Assembly (NCBI GenBank): GCA_028564675.1
Contig: JAOVVO010000409.1
Coordinates: 1-64,000, forward strand
Reading direction: 5' to 3'
Source of the DNA: Onchocerca lupi
Taxonomy: Eukaryota; Nematoda; Chromadorea; Rhabditida; Onchocercidae
Length of the DNA: 64,000 bases
The position numbers were made by a program, and so were the translations under genes. Of this stretch, positions 26,500 through 37,974 are shown piece by piece; position 1 is the stretch's first letter; every line of letters starts with the position of its first letter. A model generated the notes under the pieces. That model worked only from the letters and a program-made list of their open reading frames with translations. It was not told the origin of the DNA and made no database searches.

Positions 26500-26902
26500 C
26501 TGAAAAGATGCTTGAAATATATTGTTTAATTCTCTTTCTTATCAGTGAAACAACAGTGCCTATGTTTGAATAACATCAATTTGAAGGATTAAAGGAATAA
26601 TTAAACAAAGTGATTAAAAAGCAATTAAATATTAAAGTACAGTGAAGTATAACCTATTCCCGTAGAGAATAGAGTAGTCTGAGATGCTTTCTAGCGAATT
26701 TCAATAAGATGAATATAATACTATATTCTATTGGATATTGGAAATTTTCATTGCTTTTTATCCAACAACTACATGGTTTATATGAATCGAAATGAAATAC
26801 ATATTAAATTGGTGAAATAAAGTATGATATTTTGAAAAGTTTAATTATTTCGATATTGGATTAATTAAATGATTTCTGATAATTGAATAAGATAATCAGA
26901 TA

Positions 26903-26903
<1 letters not shown>

Positions 26904-26936
<33 letters not shown>
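26904..26936. repeat. Poly-A tract, 33 bp
   Basis: Uninterrupted A run on the plus strand, ending in GAATC. Confidence 0.9.
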
Positions 26937-26938
<2 letters not shown>

Positions 26939-27818
26939 ATCATTTCCTACTTTAGCAACTAATATAATAATTTTCCTATTTAAGCAAATAATTTTGAAAA
27001 TTCAAGGATTTTACTGAGCGAAATGTTGCATATTACTTGGACAGAAAATAGAAAGAAAATGACAACAGTATGAAAGGGCAAAAGTTCAGGCAAAACAGCA
27101 ATTATGCGCAAATGAGTAAAAGAGCTTTTCATCTAACAGCTGCCACAATTCATTTAACAATTTAACTAATGATCTTTTTAACACCGTTATTTGCGGCAAA
27201 TTTCAATATAAAGGAATGAAAAACTGTGAAAGATCATTATTAATACGACTCATCATATAATATAGTGTATGAGAAGAAGTGCGTTGTATTACATTAACAT
27301 AGTTCCACGTGAATATGTAAGTAATCGTTGTTAGTAATGTTACAAATATTACGATATTTTTTCAAGAATCTCTCTCGCATTTTTTCTGATAAAATAAATA
27401 AGCGAATAATATAATTTTATATTTTAGTGTGGAATTTCTTTTGATATAAAATGGAAGACTGTCCACACTATTACAGTACTTCAAAATTCTCATGAAGATT
27501 TCATTTCTAAAAATTATATTTACTTTAAACTAGCAGTAATAGTAACAGTAATAATATTTGTTGTTGTTGCTGCTGTTGTTATTATTGTAGTAGGAATGAA
27601 AGTAGTTGATAATAGTAACAATATTAATATAATTACTATCGTTATTAGTATAGCATTATCAACAGAAGTGTTAAAATGGTGTCAAAAGGAAGCAAAATTA
27701 GCGAAGTAATTTATGTTGACAGGTCAGAAATTTTTCTTTTTTTGCAAAATTTGTGAGGATGTAATTGGCAATGACAGGATAGAGGGATACTTTCGCGGCA
27801 CTTTCAACATCTTTTTAC

Positions 27819-27893
27819 GGGAAGTCGGCCGCCTTCTTCATCCCGAAAATCCGCATTAGCTCTATTAACGCTAATTCGACGGTTCAATGCACA
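27819..27893 (-). CDS. Possible optional exon in a GC-rich patch
   Basis: Read on the minus strand, 25 codons (containing LNRRISVNRANADFRDEEGG) run in phase 0 to a GTAAAA donor-like site after CCC. The residues are charged and non-repetitive and look coding. The phase fits insertion between the ankyrin-gene exons at 32050-32190 and 26377-26499. Against this, the only acceptor available is an AAG at the end of a (TG)n microsatellite (27894-27914). The local GC content is far above that of the flanks, so an alternative is a conserved regulatory element. Confidence 0.22.
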
Positions 27894-28969
27894 CTTACAC
27901 ACACACACACACATATCTATGAAAATCATTTACATTGTCACTGTAGCGTGTTAAATTTGACAGACAGAAGGACAGACCAAATGAAGTTTAACATTGAATT
28001 TTTGTTGTAATATAATTTATCCTAAATAAGTTTGGAAATGCGAGAATAACTCCAAAAGATGGATCTAATGGTACTTATATATTTATTAAGTAATACCTGA
28101 ATGATGCATATAGCAATGAATACAACAATATTATAAAATCTACAATCTATTCTTTAAAATCATTCTTGCAATTTATCAATAATTATGCAAACTTTTAAAA
28201 AGAATCAATGTTAAGAATCGCAATATCGACTGATTTCCAAGTAATTAATGATAAATGTTGACCAAAGAATATAGTTATTTAGTAATGAGACAACTGATAA
28301 TAATTCTCGCTTTGCTTTCTATTGCGATGCAGTCAGATTCAAATAAACTGTTAAAATGTACAACTAAGATTAAACCTATCTAATTTAATTGAATAACAGA
28401 AATACTGATTTAAATTTAATCTCTAGTAGAAACCACTAATCTATTTAAATTGTTGGTTTTTAGGAAATGACAATTGATTTCAAAAAGATTGTTCAATGAT
28501 CTGGTGATTTTATTTTTCCTTCAAATCTCTCACAATCTCTTTTTTTTTAAAATTATTCAATGATGCATCAATTTTAAAACTTTTTTCTGAAGAAGGATAT
28601 CGCTAAAAATAAATGTTCTGTTTTATATTTCAATTTAAGCAGATGTCCAGTTACTGAAAACGGCATAAAATATCATTTCGTTTAATTTCATCAAGACTAC
28701 GGAAGGAAATATTACAAAGTTTATCCTAAAGCCATTTGATCACAGCAATTCATTTCTGCGATAATATTTGTCATTGAATCAAAAGTTTTAGGTCAGATAA
28801 AAAAAATCAATCGTGAGTTAAAAATGTGGAACATATACTTTTCCCAAAATTTTTTAGACTTATGTCATTTATAATCGCTATTTATGTAACATTTTCAACA
28901 ACTACTAACTTAGATATAATTAGTTCAGATATTTATAAATATTCTATATTCATTTAATAATTCAAATTG

Positions 28970-28975
28970 TTTATT
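28970..28975 (-). promoter_or_regulatory. Poly(A) signal AATAAA downstream of the 56-codon ORF
   Basis: AATAAA on the minus strand about 77 bases past the stop codon of the ORF at 29052-29222. Confidence 0.4.
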
Positions 28976-29051
28976 CTACACGGTAAACACTACCTATTCG
29001 TATTCAAAAATTTAATATTTCACTTAATTTCTAATTTTTTCTAAACTTACT

Positions 29052-29222
29052 CTATTTCTCCGAATCAATCTTTTTACCACCAACTATTCCAACTCTAAAG
29101 CAATTTTTAAACCATTCCCATAAACCAATCAGCTTTTTTGATGGAGTGAGATAAAATGGTGGTTGGGCTGTATTGGGTGAGAAATTATGTCCCATTGAAT
29201 TGATGACTGAGTCGCGATCCAT
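29052..29222 (-). CDS. Small unidentified protein, 56 residues, nested in the ankyrin-gene intron
   Basis: ATG at 29222 is directly preceded by an in-frame TGA, so the start is fixed unless splicing intervenes. The 56 codons are protein-like throughout: an N-terminal MDRDSVINSMGHNF, then PPFYLTPSKKLIGLWEWFKN, then a short hydrophobic FRVGIVGG and a charged end, KKIDSEK, before TAG (29052-29054). There is no signal peptide or clear membrane span. A candidate trans- or cis-splice acceptor (ACTTTCTGATACATAG) lies about 33 bases upstream, and an AATAAA lies about 77 bases downstream. One base after the stop is a GTAAGT, so this could also be an exon of something longer. I do not recognise the family. 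Codon composition differs sharply from the AT-only surroundings. Confidence 0.5.
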   Translation of the reverse strand: MDRDSVINSMGHNFSPNTAQPPFYLTPSKKLIGLWEWFKNCFRVGIVGGKKIDSEK

Positions 29223-30879
29223 TCAACGATTCAAGTCTCTCCGTTCATCTCTTCTATGTATCAGAAAGTAACAAAAAAGACTGACTTTTTTATTTACCAC
29301 CGAAGTAAATGAAAGATAGACCAGTAACTAATAAAGAATGTGTGGAGAATATCAAGAATTTAATTTCCGTATTTAATCAGTATAAAAAAAAAATTAATGT
29401 AAAAATTTAATTTCAACACGGATATCGATTTAATATTCATTTAATGTCTTAAAAAAGTAATACTAATAGCAGAAAAAGTTGCTTTGCTCATTCTTAAACT
29501 TTGCATTAGACTTGCAACCAATGCAGAGGAATTTCAATTAACGAACCATGTAAAAACTATCTTGTAAGCTCTGCGTTTTGACATTATCGTTTCTATAACA
29601 AATTTTCGATTTCTGTTTTGAATTCCTATTTTTGACTTTTATTTCTTTTTTTTTTCTCAGTGCTAAATATCTTATTCATTGATTTAGATAAGAAAATATG
29701 GATAAATAATTCGAAATATAAGTCATGAAACATAGAATCATGAAATTTTGTTTGACATTTTTTCATTATACAGTAATCCATAAAACATTGATGAGTTTAA
29801 TTACTTTTTAACTAATTTAAGGAATATTAAATAATTATACTCAAGAAAAAATATAAAAATAAACAGAAAATTTGTAGATAAAGAGCGTAATCCGAAAAAC
29901 TATTCCGATTAATCCATCTATTAATAACGAATCCAAAATTAGAATTCGAATAATCCTGGACAAATTAGTTATCCGAATTAATCATGTTTTGATAAAAAAA
30001 AAAAAAGAATGCATTAATACTACATCCCTAATTGAATTCAAAATAATCATTGATTTTCTGTAAAAAGGATAAATCACTAAAATGAACTATTTTCTATTCA
30101 TTTTCACGAGTATTATCTGATGTTTCAGTGCATCGTATTAACAAGTCAACACTTTACCGTATACTCTATGCCTGCTTCACATTGCAAGAGTTAATCTCAG
30201 ATTATATTCACCTTTACTCATTTCATTTACAAGTGGACTCCTTACTTTATCTATAATTCTTTCGGTGCAATTATCTTTACAAGATTCACATAGTATCAAA
30301 CTGCTATTCAAACAAATACCAATAAGAACCGGTTTTCCGATTCATCCGAGAGTATCAAGAAAATGTCCACTTGACTTTTATCCACCTCCTCCTCTTCCCG
30401 GTTGATACCAAATTCATCTATTCATCCTTCTTGCTGTCAAAACTGTCAACCACCATGTGTCAAACATCCGTCATGCTACCAATCTTTCTAATGGTAACAA
30501 TTTACACATATATATGCCCACACACACACTTATACATAAGTGAAGTGCGAAAATTGGATTTGCTGCAATTTTTGTCCAACAACTGACATTTGTCCGACAC
30601 ATACATTAACTCACATACACCCACATACACAGATATACACATACACATATGTTTAAAGGCAAGATAATCAATCGGATGCTTGGGATAATTGAGATGATTT
30701 GCGCATAGAAGTTAAAATAAGCGGCTTTTATCACCACCGAACGAACAATAATTATCACTTATAAATTATACTAAGTTCCCATTGGAATATACCATAAATA
30801 TCAAACCATATACATAAATGAATTGGATAGATGAATCTTTAATACTGCAACTTTATTTCTGGTAATTAATTTCCAGTAG

Positions 30880-31160
30880 TTTTACCTCCTTCTATCCTTT
30901 CCGACTTTTCTTACCTTCCTCCGTACCTCCTACGCCTCTTCAATTGCTCCATCTTTACCTTTTCCTCCTCCTCCCATATGTTAATGATGGAATTGAGATG
31001 GAGGAGGTCATCATCAGCATAATTTTGAAGTCAATCGCACAAAATTGCGACAACCGTCCTTCTCCACCTCTTTTCCTCCTCCTTTTACTCCTCCTCTTCC
31101 TCTTAGTTCCTCCACCCTTTTAACGGATCACGAATGGGCTGATTGGCTGGTCTCGTCATT
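30880..31160 (-). promoter_or_regulatory. Polypurine/polypyrimidine promoter-like region with CCAAT and TTAAAA motifs
   Basis: The minus strand reads AGCCAATCAG (CCAAT box, core 31142-31146), then about 20 bases later GTTAAAAGGG (TATA-like, about 31116-31123), then long GGAGGA-rich sequence. Inside it is an inverted repeat (CCTCCTCCTCCCAT about 30962 and ATGGAGGAGG about 31000). The orientation would serve the nested 56-codon ORF or an internal start of the ankyrin gene. No initiator or transcript evidence is available. Confidence 0.28.
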
Positions 31161-32049
31161 TATTTATCAAACATAAACAGCAACTGAGAATTCTTCTTTT
31201 TTCCGGCTTCATTTTCATAACGGCAGTTTGATCCATATTTTGATCTTTTTTCTTTTTTTGCGTAAAATTCAAACTTTTTCTTCTTTCCCGCTCTTCAACC
31301 TATTATAAAAATTACCGTTTGATATGCTATTCACAATTAGTAATCTTTTCCTTTTTCTCTTTTCATCTCATTTATATATCAATTGAACAAATCCAATATA
31401 ATACTGGCAAGTGAAACAGTTTGCACTAATATGTATTTCAAAAAAAAAAAAAAAAAAAAATCAACTCTTCTATAAATTTTAATATATATAGGAGACAGAC
31501 GACACGATACACACACTACGACCTCTATTCAATTCTCCTCCTCTATGCCAATTTATGTTCAAACTCACCGTATCCACTGTTCAACCATTCAAGTTATCGA
31601 ATGCTTTGTTAGAATCACTAATACAAGTATTACTATCATTGCTATTCATACTACTATATTATTACATTCAGCTGTTTATATTTTATTTAAGCATTTGAAT
31701 TTTCTCATCAATTTTTTTTCCATTTTTTTCATCTTTTCATTCAATTTCCGATTTGCAACTTATCACTGCTTGAGAATTCATAACCAAATGATTCCAGTTA
31801 CAAGATCATCTTGATCAGGAAAAATCCACGGTAATACAGAATCATTTCAATACAGGAAAAACCCACAGTAAAATAAGATTGTTTCAAATCCATAGCGATA
31901 TAAGATTATATCAGTCAGGAAGATGAGTAAGGTAAATCACTGTAAGTCTATTAAGTATGGAAGCACATACTAAATTTTTCCATTTTCATTCTTTCTCAAA
32001 AAGACAATATACCATTTTCAACCTATAATTCAGATTACAAAAAACATAC

Positions 32050-32190
32050 CTCATTATCATTTTTCTCTTGTAATTTCTGAATCGGTTTTTGTTGCTCATT
32101 GATTTCATTGCTACCAAATATCCGGAAATCACCAATTTCTAATTCATCGTCTATTCTTGCAACTGGACACTGAACATTTTCGATAATTGT
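32050..32190 (-). CDS. Ankyrin-repeat gene, exon encoding an acidic linker
   Basis: Exactly 47 codons, phase 0 at both ends, with acceptor GGAATTTTTTTACAG and donor GAG|GTATGT. It encodes TIIENVQCPVARIDDELEIG, then DFRIFGSN, and a polar coiled-coil-like tail (EQQKPIQKLQEKNDNE). There are no repeats or homopolymers. Strand, phase and position make it the exon upstream of 26377-26499, with no other domain recognised. It is the most solid exon outside the ankyrin block. Confidence 0.68.
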
Positions 32191-32921
32191 CTGTAAAAAA
32201 ATTCCACAAGATTTCATCAATCTTTCATTATAATGTTTTGCTATCTTTTTTTTTCTCCTTTTTTTTTTTTTAAAATTAATAATTTTTTGATAAAATATAT
32301 GAAGTATGATAAATAGCTAGCGGTAAATTTCATCAAATAGCGGGCAGTTTTAGCGCTGATGGGAAAAGTTCTTTCTTGCTCCCATCATCCTATGTTCTCT
32401 TCGTTATATCGTGATTTATTCGCATGATTATTTATAATGATGTGATTCTTGCATCAAACAGTTGTTACACAATGTTAAATGATCATCCCTTTCCTTCTGT
32501 GTTGCCTGCCTCTGTTTGTCATTTTGAAAATTTTTTTAACCGATTGCTAGATTTTTATAATTTTCATATTAATAATAATTTACGGAAGGATGAATTTATA
32601 GCTAATGAACTTTAACTTTTGATTGGTAAATTTATAGTTGCTATAAAATGCTATTCAAATCATTTATGGAATCGTAATCATAATTATTAGCGTACTATAA
32701 TCATTTCAAAAAAAAACCCCTAGTTTTCATGGACTTTTTTTAAATCATTAAAAGAAATGCAATTATCGATCAAAAATTGTGTTTTTTCACAGCTTTTAGA
32801 AGAAATTCATTTATCAAAAAATAGATTTTAATGATGTATGGAAACATTTTGGTTGCTTTTTTTAAAAAATAGTTTGATTATTAGCAGATAACAGTTCACA
32901 TTAATTAGCAAAATTACCTAC

Positions 32922-33011
32922 CCCTGCATTCTGTATTGCTTTGAAAACTGAAGATTTTAAACCATCTGGACTTCGAAATCTTCGAGAATTTGACGCTTTA
33001 TGCATCTTTAA
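32922..33011 (-). CDS. Ankyrin-repeat gene, basic exon (possible alternative start)
   Basis: Encodes LK followed by MHKASNSRRFRSPDGLKSSV and FKAIQNAG, ending in phase 0 at a donor GGG|GTAGGT. The upstream acceptor TGTTTTCAAAAG places the exon start at 33011. An in-frame TAA lies just above that, so the exon either begins by splicing there or translation starts at the ATG at 33005 after trans-splicing. With the exons below, starting at this ATG gives a protein of about 208 residues. The stretch is Arg/Ser-rich, possibly a phosphorylated linker. Confidence 0.58.
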
Positions 33012-33982
33012 CTTTTGAAAACAGTTTTACAACAATCTGTAAGTTAAGTTTTCAATTTTCGACAAAATAATTTTGCTCAGGAGCTTTTCGATAAATTAAT
33101 TAATTTCAAATTCGAAATAGTTAATTAGTAACTTCTGGTCTAAACAAAAATGTCATGTTTAACCAATCAAATAATTAATTAATTCTACACATTCTAGAAA
33201 CATCTGTTGAATTACATACATATAATTCTTCCATTATATATATAAGATTTAAGTAATTATATTGTTTTACAAATGAATTAAGTTGAAATATGAAAAAAGT
33301 ACAAGATGTAAATGATGAGGAAACAACGATATTATCAAGGACATCGATTTCACATCGATCGTAATGTAGTATCCCGCTGGGATAAGAGTAACAGTAATAC
33401 GAATTCGTAATGTATTCATGTTTGAAAATTTTAGATGATATTAAGTGACGAAAAATGATAGTCAATGTCACAGTAGCAAATATATCTATATATCGACATT
33501 GTTTGATATGATTTTCTTAAATTTGAAATTTATGAATATGAAATAATTGATTGATTGGCTAAAGTTAATGGAACTTACGATAAAAATGATGGTAAAGTTT
33601 AGTTAAAAACAATAATAAACTTCAATTTCATCATTTTATTTAAAGAAAATCGCTTATAATTATCCAAAAAAGAATGGTTCAATCAAAAAGATAAAACTAA
33701 AAAGAAAAAATGAGAAAGGAGTGAAGTAATTTTTATTTAGAATTATATAGATAAAATTTAATATCCTATGATGTCCTATAGAGGTAGTTTAATTATCCTT
33801 AATTATCTCATACTAATCACTTGAAAAATGAAGTATACGGTAATCCATAAATTGTATCAAAATAAGATATAGATGCCAATAATTCAGTCAATAGTAATAG
33901 TAGTAGAATTAGTAACAGTGATAGTTAAAAATCCAGATTTGGGGATGAATAATTGTTACTAATTTTACGTACGTTGATCTCA

Positions 33983-34014
<32 letters not shown>

Positions 34015-34293
34015 GATCATCCAGGCGGCGCCTCTCGTCTTCCACAGACATATATCTCAATTTTAAGCAAAAATCTTAATGATTTTGAGATAAATCATTA
34101 TCATTGACTTTTCCTTCTTAACAACATCATTAAAATAGTTCGTTGTAAATTTCGGAAGCATTTTGCAAAAAATTTTCTAAAAGCAACATGTAATATATAT
34201 GCTTTATGTTAGTCTTGTTCTGCTAAGCTCATATTCCTTACATATAAATCATTGAAGGAAAGAATAAAGATGAAGTAAATATCGCGAAAAGAC
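33012..34293. other. Probable intron, AT-rich
   Basis: Holds a 28-T tract (33987-34014) immediately followed by a GC-rich 25-bp patch (GGCGGCGCC core at 34025-34033), and a minus-strand open frame at 33175-33471 with no splice support. Confidence 0.4.
33987..34050 (-). repeat. Poly-A-tailed GC-rich patch, possible retroposon 3' end
   Basis: On the minus strand a GC-rich segment (GAGAGGCGCCGCCTGG...) runs into a 28-A tail. This is how a short retroposed element or processed transcript fragment ends. I could not define its 5' end or a target-site duplication, so the call is tentative. Confidence 0.25.
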
Positions 34294-34366
34294 GGGTGCC
34301 AGGAAATCGAAATCGAAGTGAGACATTTTGAAATCATTCCAATCTTTTGCTTTCATCTTCGATCTT
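34294..34366 (-). CDS. Candidate upstream exon of the ankyrin-repeat gene
   Basis: After a good acceptor (TATTTTATTTTAG) the minus strand reads one carried-over base, then RSKMKAKDWNDFKMSHFDFD and FLAP. The only GT in the frame is CCC|GTCTTT, a poor donor, leaving in phase 0 as the exon at 32922-33011 requires. If it is not used, the frame runs on to a TGA at 34249-34251 and this would be a terminal exon (tail FSRYLLHLYSFLQ). The incoming phase matches the candidate exon at 35352-35430 (split Gln codon). The peptide is non-repetitive and looks coding. Confidence 0.4.
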
Positions 34367-35351
34367 CTAAAATAAAATATACCACTCGGATTAGTAGTTT
34401 TTTCTTTTGTTGTATTTCTATTCCCATAATTTAAATTGATCATTAATATATAAATATATTCGGGTAAAAGGAAATCTCCTTATTTATACGCAGATAAGTA
34501 AATTTTAATTATCTGATATTACTTGATTTGAAGTATTTTTATTTTCGATGATTAAATTCTAAATTTTTATTTCAATTAATTCATCAAAATTATATTATTA
34601 TTAATAATTTTTTTTTTCTTTACAAAAGACTCGCTTAGTTATTATTATCAATTATTTCAAATATTACTACAAATATGTACACATATACACAGATGTATGC
34701 GCGCGTACTTTACACTAATCATAGTTTGACGACACAACTTATCACACTTAGTGGCATATCATTGAATATTTTATTAAACAAATTATCATCATATATACAC
34801 ACACTTAACATTATATATATAGTCGAATACACACATTCTTATCATCTCTAAGATTTGTATCCTCAAGTATTTAGGTATGTAAATCATTATCAACTAAGTA
34901 AAGAGATAGATGAATTGAAAGGATATATGTATATCTCTTTCTACCTGTTTTATGATAAATGAAATTAGAGATGATAAGAAGAATATGAAGGAAAAATAGA
35001 AAGAATGATGAAGAAATTTCCCTCTGTTATCCATTTTCAGATTATTTTTCCTTCTTACTATCCTTCTTTCTTATCATTTTTTCTTATCCTTCTTACTTTT
35101 AAACTTTTTCTCATCGAATTTATTTTCCTTCGCTTATCATCATTAAGTGACAACAGCTACTATATTATTACTATAGCAGTAATAGCAATAGTTTAGTCGA
35201 TTCTTTCCTAATCCATTGGGTATAAAATATCATAGGCAATAGTGTGAACATATGTTCAACACCTCCTTCTTAACTGGTGATTTATCTTACAAGTGACCCC
35301 TATTCCTATCCCCGATCCCGATACTATTGATACATCTTATGGGTTACTTAC

Positions 35352-35430
35352 TGAATCACACCGCTGTCTAGATCATTAACCAGAAGAGCTACTCTTCTAA
35401 CACGACTGATTGACCGACGACCAAAGAATG
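35352..35430 (-). CDS. Candidate upstream exon of the ankyrin-repeat gene, Arg-rich
   Basis: 79 bp between an acceptor-like ATCAAATGTAG and a consensus donor (ATTCA|GTAAGTAAC). It reads FFGRRSISRVRRVALLVNDL and DSGVI with split codons at both ends (one base supplied from upstream, two passed downstream). GC content is well above that of the flanks. The entry phase fits the candidate first exon at 42210-42294 and the exit phase fits 34294-34366. RRSIS and RRVA look like basic kinase or nuclear-localisation-type motifs, but no domain is recognised. Confidence 0.48.
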
Positions 35431-37423
35431 CTACATTTGATGATAAAATATGTTAAGATTCTCTTTTTGCTAAACAAAAAAGCTAATTGTTGAAAATTAA
35501 TGGCTTATCGTTTGAAAGATAAACACTATCTCATTATCACAATTACACTTGCAAACAAAGGGAAAACTGTTAAATGGAATACTTTCTTTCTTTTTACCGG
35601 AAACCCATTACAGTTTAATTCTTGCTATCTTATCTGATATCTAGAAAATTTATCTGATATATGATATGGCAAACGATTCCAGATAAAAGTGTATTAAATT
35701 TACTGCACAGCTCTTAATTAGTATATCACGGTAAAATCTTGACCTTGTTTGGCAGTTTTTAACTCATTCACTTCAAAAATTGATGCTAATGAAAGATCCG
35801 TATTTCTTCGTAATTGGATACATCATCTAATAGAGAAAAAAATTTGCTTTCCAAACAAAAAATAAAAAATTCTATAGTTTGTTTGGTTAGAGTTGATCTT
35901 TCTGACGTAATTCTAACATACAATGATTTATCTTTTTCCAAACGTGAATTCTTCCTGAAAAATATTGTTGATATATTTTCGAATCAAACATCACTTGTTA
36001 GAAGATTTCTTCAACGGATAATATACACACACAAACATAGAGAGAAGTCCGTTAATAGTGACAATTAGATATTTGATAATCAGCAATGCTTCAATTAGTT
36101 TTCCTGTGGCTTATCAGTCTTCATTATCTAAAATGTTTAAAATGCTTTGTTGCTGTTGCGGCTGCTCCGAGAAAAGTTTAGTTATTTGCTTCAACTTGAT
36201 GAATAAGGCTGATAGCAAACTGATGGTTAACGAAAAGAGGATGAGAGCAAATATACTCAATTTTCCCTGTTATAAAATGCATTTAACGGAAGGAGAAGGA
36301 GCAGCAGGAGAACATTCTTATCAGCAAATTCTAATCTGCTTTGAGATTAATCCTAAAATGTCATCGTAAATTCCTGACTACCTATCCGCTAATACACCGT
36401 ATTTCCTAAGCGCCATTATTTTTCTTTTATGTGAAGAAGCAAAACGATTGATGAATACCATACAATACCATACATCAAGCAAACATAAGTAGGTAACTTA
36501 TTATCATCAGCAGTAAAATTAGCCTTCTATTAATCTATTTAAATCCTAATTTAATCAGATTGAATAAAATCCCGGACATTAGTGAATTTTTCTCAAGATT
36601 TTCATATCAGTAGTAATTTTTTCTCCTTGTGATCATCTAAAAATTATGGCTAATTTTACACTACTTGGTATCAAATATCCGGAAGAATTGCAAGAATCAA
36701 GCCAGCTTTCATCAATCTTTCAAGTCGACTAATTATCTATCAGAGATAATTTTCTCTCGTTTTTTTCTCCACTTTCTCTTTAAAATAAGAGAAAATCTAT
36801 AAATTCAAGAATACGTATAAAACCTGCTATTCAGCAGAGAAATTTTCGAAATTCACCACCCACTATTTTAACTGGCGCCTAAAATGTAACAATTAATCAA
36901 GCAGGTAGAAGATAAAAACTGTTTCTTAGAGGATACGTGAATAGTGGAAATTTCGTCGCAAACAATACTAACATTATCAGCAAAAGATCTCTTATTTCTT
37001 TCACTTTTGTGAAAAAAATTTCCAAAATTCGGATTTCACTCTTCTACTATACAAACTAATTAACAAATGTATCTATTATTAATATATTTATATAAATAAT
37101 TCATACATATACATGCATATCTGTGTTTATATAATATTATTGATTACACATTTCAATTTATTATGGATGTAAGTTCCTTCATGCATAAAACAAATTGCAG
37201 AAATTTCAAATAAAAAATGTTCTCATTGGCGATGTGTCATGCGATGTAATGTAACAAATAAACACATCATTGTTATGATAATGAAGCAGCATGATTATCA
37301 TATATTACAATATCATCTTATTAATCACCATTAACCATGATGACGATAACGGTGATATTTATCCATAATTTTTTCGTAATTATTATGCGAAATCACGGAT
37401 GCTTCCGTTTGGATCTGTGTAGG

Positions 37424-37928
37424 TGTTGGAAAAATCCGAAAATTACAACTGATAATAATAGTGATAAAGTTCGAGAAGCGCGTATTTTCAAATAGACCAA
37501 CAAGCTGATAAATATGTTTGCTGCCAAAACAATGAACAAAAGAACAAACATGTTTTCTGCCGAAACCACAAACATCAACCAAAAAAAGAAACATATTTAA
37601 TAGCAAAAGATAAATATGTTTCCCGCCGAAAAGATGCTTACCGCCAAATGCTTCGATCAGCAGATAAACAAAGCGAAGTCGACCAATCATGTGGCGACAA
37701 ACTGAAGATCAGGAAAGAAGGAGAAGAAGTCTCGAAAGAACATATAAGGATCGGATATTGCAGCAGAGCGGTTTTCCAAAATCTGCAATAAGTTCTCAAG
37801 AACAGTCTTCTGGATCAGTTTATACAACGACCCAGGACAGCAAATCGATAATCGAGGCCGAATATTTTTCTCTACAAGCAACGAAGATTCGTTTCAGTCA
37901 CACCAATTCAAATTCAACTTTTCCAACA
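37424..37928 (+). repeat. Left (5') LTR
   Basis: Aligns along its length with 39016-39592. It includes reiterated AAACATGTTT/GCCGCCAAAA motifs in its first half and a GCAACGAAGATTCGTTT... segment near its end. Compared with the right LTR it lacks about 70 bp corresponding to the right arm of a hairpin. Confidence 0.85.
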
Positions 37929-37952
37929 AATTGTTGCCACATTGGGACAGTG
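37929..37952 (+). promoter_or_regulatory. Candidate primer-binding site
   Basis: Directly after the left LTR, positions 37931-37950 resemble the TGGCGAC-type tRNA-complementary site used by many metazoan LTR elements, with changes. The priming tRNA was not assigned. Confidence 0.35.
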
Positions 37953-37974
37953 TCTGACATCTTAATAGTAAAAG

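Larger units (their letters stand above)
26500..32049 (-). other. Large intron of the ankyrin-repeat gene
   Basis: About 5.5 kb between the phase-0 exons ending at 32050 and beginning at 26499. Contents seen: a 33-A tract at 26904-26936, (GTT)n/(ATT)n-like sequence near 27556-27590, a GC-rich patch at 27790-27900, AC-rich microsatellites (27896-27914, 30505-30530, 30600-30650), a nested 56-codon ORF (29052-29222), a polypurine promoter-like stretch (about 30880-31160) and a poly-A tract at 31440-31460. Further exons in this interval are possible. Confidence 0.55.

Noticed and set aside
30890..31010. Minus-strand frame reading EEEEKVKMEQLKRRRR before a GTAAGA donor
   Set aside because: Encoded by a polypurine tract, and the exit phase (2) does not fit the next ankyrin exon (phase 0). 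Treated as promoter-like DNA.
35814..36369. Two overlapping plus-strand frames of 84 and 103 codons, one with a CCCCGC-encoded Cys run
   Set aside because: No start context, splice sites or family resemblance. They lie in what is probably the first intron of the minus-strand gene.
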